A stretch of DNA of 9,185 bases, from NCBI GenBank assembly GCA_946481265.1, contig CAMLNE010000163.1, positions 1 through 9,185 on the forward strand. Direction: 5' to 3'. The translations under genes were made by a program, and so were the position numbers. Below are positions 1 to 6,290 of this stretch, in pieces. The notes under the pieces are model-generated. The model was not told where the DNA came from. It saw only the letters and a program-made list of their open reading frames with translations, and did not search any database. Within the stretch, counting starts at the first letter, position 1. The number at the start of each line of letters is the position of its first letter. The DNA comes from an uncultured Panacagrimonas sp. (lineage in GTDB: Bacteria > Pseudomonadota > Gammaproteobacteria > Nevskiales > Nevskiaceae).

Positions 1-1
1 G

Positions 2-1186
2 CTGGCCTTCGCCATCACCGGCGGCAACATGTTCCAGGCCTGGAGCGTGGCCGATACCACTCAGGCCTACTTCGGCGTCGCGCCCTGGACCAGCGGCCTG
101 GTGCTGGCCTTGCTGGTCGGACTGGTCGTGCTTGGCGGCGTCAAGCGACTGGGACGGACCGCCGACAAGCTGGTGCCCTTCATGTGCCTGGTCTACGTGA
201 TCGCCGGCCTGTACGTGCTGTGGGTCAACGCGCAGGCCCTGCCCGACATCTTCCGGCTGATCTTCCGCTGCGCGTTTGCGCCGGCCGAGGCGGTCGGCGC
301 GTTCACCGGCGCAAGCCTGGGCATGGCCTTCATCTTCGGCATGAAGCGGGCCCTGTTCTCGTCCGAGTCCGGGCTGGGCACGGCTCCGATCGCCCACTCG
401 GCGGTCAAGACGCCGGAACCGGTGACCGAAGGCGTGGTGGCGGGCCTGGAGCCGCTGATCGATACCCTGATCGTCTGCACCATCACCGCCCTGGTGATCC
501 TGTCCAGCGGCGTGTGGAACCGGGGGCCGGCGGCCAGTTGGCGTGCGCCGCCGACGATGGCGCAGGTGCAGCCCGGCGAATGGGAGCCGGCGGTGCGCGA
601 ACTACCCACCCAGTCCACCGAGACCTTCCGTCCGGGCGACCCGGTGTTCGTGATGCTCGAGGTCGATGGCGTGCGCGTCCGCCAGTACGGGACGGTTGCC
701 GTCATGGAAAGCGGCATCGGCATCCAATGGCAGCGCCATCTGGGCGTGTCGACACCGGTCCTGGTCGAGTCCGGCCTGTTCATGGACTATCGCGGCTCGA
801 CCCTGGCTGCCAAGGCCTTCGACACCGCGCATGCGGGACTGGGCAAGTGGATGGTGACCACCGCGGTCTGGCTGTTCGCACTGTCGACGATCATCACCTA
901 CGGCTACTACGCGGAGCAGGGCATCCGCTACTTCGGCGGCAACGATCGCGTGGTACTGGTCTACCGCCTGCTGTGGTGCGCGCTGGTCGCCGTCACCTGC
1001 CTGGGTTTCATCCGCACCGCGCGCGAAGTCGACACCCTGTCCACCGTGGCGCTCGGTTTCATGCTGGCAGTGAACCTGCCGATGATGCTGCTGCTGGGCA
1101 CGCGCGCCATGGGCGCCTGGCACGACTACTTCCGCCGTCTGAAACGTGGCGAGATCGCACGTTCCGCAAGCCGCCGCCCCTCATGA
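2..1186 (+). CDS. AGCS-family amino acid (alanine/glycine):cation symporter, 3' part only
   Basis: This is an inner-membrane secondary transporter of the alanine/glycine:cation symporter (AGCS, AlsT/DagA/YaaJ-like) family, expected to import a small amino acid with Na+ or H+. The gene is cut by the window start: the frame is open from base 2, so the ATG at 29 is internal. Family marks are GGNMFQAWS (nt 20-46), the LVPFM helix, and GMKRALFSSESGLGTAP followed by IAHSAVKTPEP (about nt 338-421). The helix IDTLIVCTITALVIL comes next, and three more membrane helices follow near nt 848-904, 950-1009 and 1031-1099. The basic C-terminus suggests a cytoplasmic end. Two things are odd. The usual QAN motif reads QAW, and about 90 hydrophilic, strand-rich residues (nt 527-796) sit where the family usually has a short loop. 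The family call is firm; the substrate is inferred from the family. The stop overlaps the hemH start. Confidence 0.93.
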   Translation: MAFAITGGNMFQAWSVADTTQAYFGVAPWTSGLVLALLVGLVVLGGVKRLGRTADKLVPFMCLVYVIAGLYVLWVNAQALPDIFRLIFRCAFAPAEAVGAFTGASLGMAFIFGMKRALFSSESGLGTAPIAHSAVKTPEPVTEGVVAGLEPLIDTLIVCTITALVILSSGVWNRGPAASWRAPPTMAQVQPGEWEPAVRELPTQSTETFRPGDPVFVMLEVDGVRVRQYGTVAVMESGIGIQWQRHLGVSTPVLVESGLFMDYRGSTLAAKAFDTAHAGLGKWMVTTAVWLFALSTIITYGYYAEQGIRYFGGNDRVVLVYRLLWCALVAVTCLGFIRTAREVDTLSTVALGFMLAVNLPMMLLLGTRAMGAWHDYFRRLKRGEIARSASRRPS

Positions 1187-2280
1187 ATGCCGAATCCGCG
1201 CATCGCACGTCCGCCCGCACCGGGGTCCTGCTGATCAATCTGGGAACACCGGACGCGCCGACCGCGCCGGCGATCCGGCGCTATCTGCGCCAGTTCCTGT
1301 CCGATCCGCGTGTGGTCGAGCTTCCCCGCGCCCTGTGGTCCGCGGTGCTGCACCTGTTCATCCTGCCGTTCCGACCACGCCGGCTGGTCCACGCCTACGC
1401 GAAGGTCTGGACACCGCAGGGCTCGCCACTGCTGTCGATCTCGCGCGCTCAACAGTCCGGACTGGCCACCGCACTGGGCCCCGACGTGGCGGTCGGCCTG
1501 GCCATGACCTACGGTGAGCCCTCGATCGAACAGGCGCTGGCGGAGCTCCAGGCCGTCGGCGCGCGCCGCATTCTGGTGCTGCCGATGTATCCGCAGTATT
1601 CGGGCACGACCACGGGCGCGGCGTTCGACCAGCTGTTCGAGGTCCTGCGCAGCCGCCGCTGGATGCCCGACATCCGCACGATCGGCAGCTATCACGACGA
1701 TGCGGACCATATCGAGGCACTGGCCGCGAGCGTCGAGGCGCACTGGGAAGCGCAAGGCCGTGGCGAGCACCTGCTGATCTCGTTCCACTCGATTCCGCGG
1801 CGCTATGTCGAGGCCGGCGACCCGTATTTCTGCCAGTGCCACAAGACCGCGCGCCTGCTCGCGCAGCGCCTGCAGCTCGATGCCGATTGCTGGTCGGTCA
1901 GTTTCCAGTCGCGCCTCGGCCGCCAGCCGTGGCTGATGCCATACACGGACGTGGTCGTCCCCGAGTTCGCTCGCGCCGGCCTGCGCAAGCTGGACGTGAT
2001 CTGCCCCGGATTTTCCGCCGACTGCCTGGAGACGCTCGAGGAAGTGGCGATCCGCTACGCCGCCGACTTCGTCACGGCCGGCGGCGACTCCCTGCGCTAT
2101 GTCCCGGCCCTCAATGCGCAGGGCGGGCACGTCGCGGCGCTCGCTGCCCTGTGCCGCCGCCACCTGCAGGGATGGAGCACGACCCCGACGGACGACCCTG
2201 GCGTGCTTGCGCAGCGCCAGCAGCGCGTCGAGGCGCTACGGCCGACGCTCGAATCTCCCGGCCTGCTGCGCCAGAAATAG
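1183..2280 (+). CDS. hemH: Ferrochelatase (protoporphyrin/coproporphyrin ferrochelatase)
   Basis: The enzyme inserts Fe2+ into the porphyrin ring at the end of haem synthesis. The product is 365 residues, close to the usual length plus a short N-terminal extension. Visible motifs are LLINLGTPDAP (16-26), the YPQYSGTTTGA segment (136-146), SFHSIP with the presumed catalytic His202, GDPYFCQC (212-219), SFQSRLGRQPW (240-250) and CPGFSADCLETLEE with the acidic metal-path Glu283. The start is the ATG at 1183, which overlaps the symporter stop as ATGA. The open frame continues far upstream, but there it only shadows the symporter. No Shine-Dalgarno sequence precedes this ATG, so translation probably depends on coupling to the upstream gene. 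The C-terminal tail after about residue 330 is Pro/Arg-rich and poorly conserved. Convergent with the next gene; only 79 bases separate the two stops. Confidence 0.96.
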   Translation: MNAESAHRTSARTGVLLINLGTPDAPTAPAIRRYLRQFLSDPRVVELPRALWSAVLHLFILPFRPRRLVHAYAKVWTPQGSPLLSISRAQQSGLATALGPDVAVGLAMTYGEPSIEQALAELQAVGARRILVLPMYPQYSGTTTGAAFDQLFEVLRSRRWMPDIRTIGSYHDDADHIEALAASVEAHWEAQGRGEHLLISFHSIPRRYVEAGDPYFCQCHKTARLLAQRLQLDADCWSVSFQSRLGRQPWLMPYTDVVVPEFARAGLRKLDVICPGFSADCLETLEEVAIRYAADFVTAGGDSLRYVPALNAQGGHVAALAALCRRHLQGWSTTPTDDPGVLAQRQQRVEALRPTLESPGLLRQK

Positions 2281-2359
2281 CCCGAAGAAGCGTAGCCGAG
2301 CGCAGCACCTCATCCGGCATTCCCCGAGCGCCGCCCGCGGGATGCGCATCGACTCGACC

Positions 2360-3721
2360 TTACGGCGCGACGATGCCCAGGTCGGCACGTCGCGCCGCCG
2401 TCCGCGATTGCGTGGACACCCCGATGCGCTGGCGCGGAATCCCCACGGACACCAGGTAGGCGCGCACGCTGGCGGCACGGCTTTCCGCCAGTCGCTGCGC
2501 TGCACGGCCGGTTTCGCCGGCATCGATGCCACTGACGACCAGCACGCGCGCCGTTGTATCGGCGAGCAGGGGTCGCGTCGCGTTCTGTGCGAAGTCGTCG
2601 AGCGCCTTCATCGCCGCTGCATCCAGGAGCGCGCTGTAGGGCGCGAAGTTCAGCGAGACCCTCGAGGTGCCGGCGACCGTCTGCATCGGCACGGGAGCCG
2701 GCGCTGCCGACGGCACCGTCACGGCTTGTCGGCTGACAGCGGTTGGTGCCGCCTTGCCAGCGGCGAGCGCCTGGCGTTCCTTCAGGCGCAGTTCCACGCG
2801 GCAGTTGCGCGCCAGCTCCTCACCCGAAAAGCGAGGTTCGTTGACGCCCGGCACGCGCACATTGATGCGTTGCGCCGGCACGCCGTTGGCCACCAGCGTA
2901 TCGCGCACGGCGAGGACACGGGCCGAGGCGAACTGCGCCGCCGACATGCCGTCGGACTTGATGTCGCCATGCCCTGAAAGGGCGACGACCGCCGCAGGAT
3001 CCTGCTCGAGCTTCTTCGCCAGCTCGCGGGCACTCTTCCTGACCGCCCGGGCGGTGCTCCAGGACAGGGTCGACTCGCGTCCATCGAAGTAGAACGTACG
3101 CTCGACCTCGGCCGACGACGCGACCGCCGGCACGGCAGGCGACTCAGCGACCCGCTCAGCGACCGGCGCAGCCTCGGTGCTCACGACCGCTGCCGGCGGT
3201 GCCGCTTCGGGGACGGTTGCCGGGGAGGCAGCCGGGGGCACCGGGCCGGTCGCGCCCGTGCGCTCGGGCGCTGGTGAAGGTGCCGGTCGGACGGCTGCCG
3301 GCGCCGGCCGTTGGACCGGTCGCGCCACGCGCGCGACCACCGGGCCCGGAACCTGGCCGGGTGCGCAGCCTTCCGCGCTCACCAGCGCGCCCAGGATCGA
3401 GCGGGCGCAGCGATCGACACCGTCCGCCACCCCGTCGAGATCGTCGTCCAGCGCACAGCCCTGCTCATCGACCCACGCCCCGACCGGCGAATAGGGACAG
3501 GCATCCGACGCATCGGCGATGCCGTCCTCGTCCTCGTCGCCGGGTGTCGAGCAGCCGTCCGCCCCGACCGCGATTCCCGGGGGGGTGTACGGGCAGCGAT
3601 CAACCTCGTCGCTGACGCCATCCGCATCACCGTCGAGCATCGGCCTCGTCGCGGCCTGTGCTGTCGTTGCCCAGAAGGCAAACAACAGGCTGCCGACTAC
3701 GAGGGAAGATCGAAGACTCAT
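2360..3721 (-). CDS. Secreted protein with three TSP3 repeats and two tandem OmpA-like domains
   Basis: The 453-residue product has a signal peptide (residues 1-23, ending TTAQA). There is no Cys lipobox, so it is probably a soluble periplasmic protein. Three thrombospondin type 3 (calcium-binding style) repeats span about 29-57, 60-89 and 91-119, each with Asp-rich DxDxDG-like runs and paired Cys. A Pro/Ala/Val-rich linker (about 121-206) follows. Two OmpA-like alpha/beta domains come next, about 207-313 and 353-440. In OmpA the Asp and Arg that bind diaminopimelate lie 15 residues apart; here D253/R268 and D400/R415 keep that spacing, although the surrounding motifs are degenerate (GHGD, GID). 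No beta-barrel is present. Start choice: ATG 3721 opens directly into the signal peptide. An in-frame ATG at 3793 would begin inside the upstream terminator hairpin. No good Shine-Dalgarno sequence is visible. A role as a peptidoglycan-binding spacer or clamp is inference. Confidence 0.85.
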   Translation of the reverse strand: MSLRSSLVVGSLLFAFWATTAQAATRPMLDGDADGVSDEVDRCPYTPPGIAVGADGCSTPGDEDEDGIADASDACPYSPVGAWVDEQGCALDDDLDGVADGVDRCARSILGALVSAEGCAPGQVPGPVVARVARPVQRPAPAAVRPAPSPAPERTGATGPVPPAASPATVPEAAPPAAVVSTEAAPVAERVAESPAVPAVASSAEVERTFYFDGRESTLSWSTARAVRKSARELAKKLEQDPAAVVALSGHGDIKSDGMSAAQFASARVLAVRDTLVANGVPAQRINVRVPGVNEPRFSGEELARNCRVELRLKERQALAAGKAAPTAVSRQAVTVPSAAPAPVPMQTVAGTSRVSLNFAPYSALLDAAAMKALDDFAQNATRPLLADTTARVLVVSGIDAGETGRAAQRLAESRAASVRAYLVSVGIPRQRIGVSTQSRTAARRADLGIVAP

Positions 3722-3777
3722 CGTGGCGAAGTCCGGATGCAGGGGTGAGGATCGAGTCTGGCCAAATCGGACCGAAC

Positions 3778-3807
3778 AAAAAAGCCCCGCCACGAGGGCG
3801 GGGCTTT
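3778..3807 (-). terminator. Intrinsic terminator after the ompA-type gene
   Basis: On the minus strand an 8-bp stem (GCCCCGCC with GGCGGGGC, 3784-3791 and 3797-3804) closes a 5-base loop and is followed by six T (3783-3778). It is flanked by AAA/TTT that can extend the stem. It lies 22 bases after the ompA-type stop codon. It separates that gene from the downstream tandem OmpA-domain gene, which therefore needs its own promoter or read-through. Confidence 0.9.
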
Positions 3808-3828
3808 GGGTGCGGCGCTGCCGCGCGA

Positions 3829-4938
3829 CTACTTCTCGCGCGTGCGGACCTCGGAGCGGCGGTTGAGCGCCCGACCTTCGTCGGTCTCGTTGGTCGCCTT
3901 GGGACGCGCCTCACCGTATGCCTGGGTGTTGATGCGTTCGCCATCCACACCCTTGCGCAGCAGGTACTGCTTGACGACGTTGGCACGACGCTCGGACAGA
4001 CCCTGGTTGTAGCCGTCGGTGCCGATCCAGTCGGTATGGCCGCTGACGTCGACCTCTAGCTGCGGATAGTTCTTTTCCAGGCCCTTGATCACCGCGGCCG
4101 CGTTGTCGAGCAGCGACTTCGCGTAGTCGGTCAGGTCGGACTTGTCGAAAGCGAAGTGCACGTCCTCGAACTTCTGGTTCGGATCACCCTTGGCGGCCTT
4201 CTTCTCCACCGGGCAGCCCTTGGCGTCGACTTCGGTGCCCTTCGGCGTCTCCGGGCAGAGGTCGGCGGTGTCGCAGACGCCATCGCCGTCGCTGTCGGCG
4301 CAGGCCGCCGGCGGCTTAGGCGCTTCTTCCGTGCTCGGCCTGGCTCCCAGCGGAACCACCACGCCGACCTTGAGGACGGCTTCACCGACGTCGTCCTGCT
4401 GGTTGCCGTTGAACGCGTCCTCGTCGAAGAAGATGTGGCGATAGCGCACGTCGCCACGCACACCCAGATCGGTACCGCCGATCTCGAAGAACTTCATGAA
4501 GCCCAGGCCCACGTCCGCGAACGGATCGGTGGATGACCGGCTGGTGTCCTTGATGTCGGTCTGGATGCTGCCGACGCCGACGCCGAAATACGGCGAGAAG
4601 CGGGGATTGCGGCTGTAGAAGAACAGGCCGTCGAGCTTGCCGCCATAGTCACGCATGCTCGAACTGCCGGCATCGCGCGTGTAGTTGTGACCGAACGCCG
4701 CGATTTCGATGCCCAGCCAGCGGTTGATCGCCTTGCCGGCGCTCAGCTGCAGACCCTTGCCGGCGTTGTATGCGCGATTCGGGCCGTTGACCAGGTCGCC
4801 CCGGTCGTCCTCCTGGGCCACGTAGCTGAAGAGTCCGGAAACATAGGGCCGCATCTCGAGGTAAGGCTCCTGAGCACGGACCGGCGAGGTTGCCAGCATC
4901 GCGGCGGCGATCAGCCCCGCTCCCATCACTTTGTTCAT
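3829..4938 (-). CDS. OmpA/OprF-type outer membrane protein with TSP3 repeat
   Basis: The 369-residue product anchors the outer membrane to peptidoglycan. A signal peptide (1-22, ending SPVRA) is followed by an N-terminal beta-barrel region (about 24-198) with alternating hydrophobic and aromatic strands. One TSP3 repeat follows (about 215-242, DSDGDGVCDTADLCPE). The C-terminal OmpA domain (about 258-366) carries VSGHTDWIGTDGYNQ and LSERRAN. Asp303 and Arg318, 15 residues apart, match the Asp/Arg pair that binds diaminopimelate in OmpA. The ATG at 4938 is chosen over the GTG at 4947 because the GTG overlaps the Shine-Dalgarno sequence GGGGAG, which sits 8 bases before the ATG. It is transcribed divergently from sohB, has a perfect TATAAT upstream and ends at a strong terminator. 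It resembles the abundant OmpA/OprF porin of gammaproteobacteria. I leave the symbol blank because strict orthology to E. coli ompA is not shown. Confidence 0.94.
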   Translation of the reverse strand: MNKVMGAGLIAAAMLATSPVRAQEPYLEMRPYVSGLFSYVAQEDDRGDLVNGPNRAYNAGKGLQLSAGKAINRWLGIEIAAFGHNYTRDAGSSSMRDYGGKLDGLFFYSRNPRFSPYFGVGVGSIQTDIKDTSRSSTDPFADVGLGFMKFFEIGGTDLGVRGDVRYRHIFFDEDAFNGNQQDDVGEAVLKVGVVVPLGARPSTEEAPKPPAACADSDGDGVCDTADLCPETPKGTEVDAKGCPVEKKAAKGDPNQKFEDVHFAFDKSDLTDYAKSLLDNAAAVIKGLEKNYPQLEVDVSGHTDWIGTDGYNQGLSERRANVVKQYLLRKGVDGERINTQAYGEARPKATNETDEGRALNRRSEVRTREK

Positions 4939-4946
4939 GCTCCCCA

Positions 4947-4952
4947 CTCCCC
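4947..4952 (-). promoter_or_regulatory. Ribosome binding site deciding the OmpA-type start
   Basis: Minus-strand GGGGAG at 4952-4947 lies 8 bases before ATG 4938. A second GGGGAG (4945-4940) is only one base from the ATG and too close to serve. The first copy overlaps the alternative GTG start, so the ATG is favoured. Confidence 0.75.
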
Positions 4953-4982
4953 AGACTTCGTGTTTGAACGCGGTTTCAGAAA

Positions 4983-5011
4983 TTCAGCAACCGAATCAGC
5001 AAGGTTATTAT
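4983..5011 (+). promoter_or_regulatory. Possible sohB promoter sharing the -10 of the OmpA-type gene
   Basis: Plus-strand TATTAT (5006-5011, five of six matches) overlaps the minus-strand TATAAT almost base for base. A weak TTCAGC -35 (4983-4988) lies 17 bases upstream. No better plus-strand -10 was found between here and sohB. The leader would be about 97 bases. Confidence 0.4.
4984..5002. repeat. Short direct repeat TCAGCAA, 12-base period, in the ompA/sohB spacer
   Basis: TCAGCAA occurs at 4984-4990 and again at 4996-5002 (read as TTGCTGA on the minus strand). The copies fall at the very start of the predicted ompA-type transcript. They could be a regulator half-site pair or simply chance. 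No regulator can be named. Confidence 0.35.
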
Positions 5012-5037
5012 AGGCACCGTCTTCTGCAGCGCGACAA
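5007..5037 (-). promoter_or_regulatory. Sigma-70-type promoter of the OmpA-type gene
   Basis: On the minus strand a perfect TATAAT (5012-5007) stands in an AT-rich island of otherwise GC-rich sequence. The best -35 is TTGTCG (5037-5032, four of six matches) at a long 19-base spacing. Transcription would start near 5000, giving a leader of about 60 bases. The strong -10 fits an abundant outer membrane protein. Confidence 0.6.
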
Positions 5038-5114
5038 TCCCAGCGGCGCTGGTCTTCACTATGCCGTCGTATGCCGTCCGCGCCAACCCCAACATATATG
5101 GAGTGCCCCGCGTG

Positions 5115-6137
5115 ATGGGATTCCTGTCCGAATACGGACTGTTCCTGGCCAAGGCCGTCACCCTGGTGGTCGCGATCCTGGTGGTGGCCGCCAACCTGTT
5201 TGCGTTGGCGCGTGGCGCGCGCGAACGGGGCAGCGACCGCCTGGAAGTGCGCAACGTCAATCGGCGTCTGCGCGAGCTCGCCGACCGCCTGCACGACGAG
5301 ATGCTCGATGCCGACGAACGCAAGAAGCTGGTCAAGGCGCGCAAGGCCCAGGACAAGGCACAGAAAAAGGCCCGGGCCAAGGGCGTCGCCGCACGCCCAC
5401 GGGTATTCGTGCTGGATTTCGAGGGAGACCTGCAGGCGCACGCCGTGTCCAGCCTGCGTGAGGAGATCAACGCCGTTCTTCAGGTGGCGCGCAAGGAGGA
5501 CGAGCTGCTGCTGCGCCTGGAGAGTTCAGGCGGGCTTGTCCATGCCTATGGGCTGGCGGCCTCCCAGCTCACCCGCGTGCGCGGCACCGGACTGCGGCTG
5601 ACGGTGGCAGTCGACAAGGTGGCCGCCAGTGGCGGCTACATGATGGCCTGCGTCGCCGATCGCATCCTGGCCGCGCCCTTCGCGGTGATCGGCTCGATCG
5701 GCGTGGTGGCCCAGATTCCGAATTTCAACCGCCTGCTGCGCAAGAGCCAGATCGACCTCGAGCTCCACACCGCAGGCGAGTACAAGCGCACGCTGACGCT
5801 GTTCGGCGAGAACACCGACGCCGCGCGCGCCAAGTTCCGCGAGGAACTCGAGGACACACATGCATTGTTCAAGAGCTTCGTCGCCGAGCACCGGCCCGGG
5901 CTCGATCTTGCGCGCGTGGCCACCGGCGAACACTGGTTCGGCACCCGTGCCGAGGAACTCAAGCTGGTGGACGAACTGCGCAGCAGCGACGACTACCTGC
6001 TGCAGCGCGTACAGGATGCCGACGTCTTCGAACTGCACTACCGGGCGCGCAAACCCTGGTCCGAACGCCTGGGCCTGGGCCTGGCCCGCGTCGCCTCGGC
6101 GTTCGGGCGCAAGGCGCTCACACCCGAAGTCCCCTGA
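5115..6137 (+). CDS. sohB: SohB inner-membrane serine protease (signal peptide peptidase family, S49)
   Basis: The 340-residue product closely follows E. coli SohB in order and motifs. It opens with MGFLSEYGLFLAK and an N-terminal membrane helix (about 9-32). A charged Lys/Arg/Ala-rich coiled stretch (about 45-93) comes next, and then the S49 protease core from RVFVLDFEGD (about 96) onward. The presumed catalytic Ser172 lies in VDKVAASGGYMMACVAD and the Lys224 general base in HTAGEYKRTLTL. GSIGVVAQIPNFNRLL and ATGEHWFGT are also family hallmarks. The usual ESPGG motif reads ESSGG (Ser138). ATG 5115 aligns with the family N-terminus. A GTG lies directly before it at 5112, and GGAG at 5100-5103 suits either. 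The frame is open upstream to ATG 5061, but that extension does not look like SohB. It cleaves membrane or periplasmic peptides; physiological targets are not clear from sequence. Confidence 0.95.
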   Translation: MGFLSEYGLFLAKAVTLVVAILVVAANLFALARGARERGSDRLEVRNVNRRLRELADRLHDEMLDADERKKLVKARKAQDKAQKKARAKGVAARPRVFVLDFEGDLQAHAVSSLREEINAVLQVARKEDELLLRLESSGGLVHAYGLAASQLTRVRGTGLRLTVAVDKVAASGGYMMACVADRILAAPFAVIGSIGVVAQIPNFNRLLRKSQIDLELHTAGEYKRTLTLFGENTDAARAKFREELEDTHALFKSFVAEHRPGLDLARVATGEHWFGTRAEELKLVDELRSSDDYLLQRVQDADVFELHYRARKPWSERLGLGLARVASAFGRKALTPEVP

Positions 6138-6163
6138 GCGCCGTCGGCCCACCGCCAAGGGAA

Positions 6164-6203
6164 GCTGACGGCCGGCCGGCTGGGTTGCTAGGCTAGCGTC
6201 AGC
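6164..6203. repeat. Inverted repeat GCTGACG...CGTCAGC between sohB and the YbhB gene
   Basis: Perfect 7-base arms (6164-6170 and 6197-6203) enclose 26 bases. Those bases themselves hold the palindrome GCCGGCCGGC (6171-6180). A near-palindrome GCTAG-G-CTAGC (6187-6197) overlaps the right arm. No T-run follows, so it is not a typical intrinsic terminator. It could fold at the sohB mRNA end or be an operator over the next gene's promoter. Confidence 0.4.
6165..6194 (+). promoter_or_regulatory. Possible promoter of the YbhB-family gene
   Basis: CTGACG (6165-6170, four of six matches to the -35) and TAGGCT (6189-6194, weak -10) are 18 bases apart, about 97 bases before the YbhB-family ATG. It lies inside the inverted repeat at 6164-6203. 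This is the best pair I see in the 153-base spacer, and the evidence is weak. The rest of the spacer shows nothing clear. Confidence 0.28.
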
Positions 6204-6290
6204 GCAGCCGCAACGGATGCAAGAGGTTTCGTACGCGGCACGGTGCCCGCCAGGGTTGCCGACAAAACAATCAGAACGGGATCGATAGCG

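Noticed and set aside
184..1182. N-terminal extension of the hemH frame by about 330 codons
   Set aside because: This part is a frame-shifted reading of the symporter, Arg/Pro/Gly-rich and without ferrochelatase similarity. The family N-terminus begins after ATG 1183.
1831..1893. Possible [2Fe-2S] cluster ligands in ferrochelatase (C217, C219, C236)
   Set aside because: Some bacterial ferrochelatases carry such clusters, but I cannot line these residues up with a known four-Cys pattern from memory, so no claim is made.
1126..2163. Long minus-strand open frame opposite hemH
   Set aside because: An antisense shadow of ferrochelatase; no motif, no ribosome binding site, no promoter.
2281..2359. 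Bidirectional terminator between the convergent hemH and tandem OmpA-domain genes
   Set aside because: Only short palindromes (CCCGCGGG, ATGCGCAT) and no T-run on either strand were seen.
3158..3360. Low-complexity G/C-rich stretch with many short repeats
   Set aside because: It encodes the Pro/Ala/Val-rich linker of the tandem OmpA-domain protein and shows no regular repeat unit.
3722..3793. Upstream ATG (3793) for the tandem OmpA-domain gene
   Set aside because: It would begin inside the terminator hairpin and put 24 residues before an otherwise standard signal peptide.
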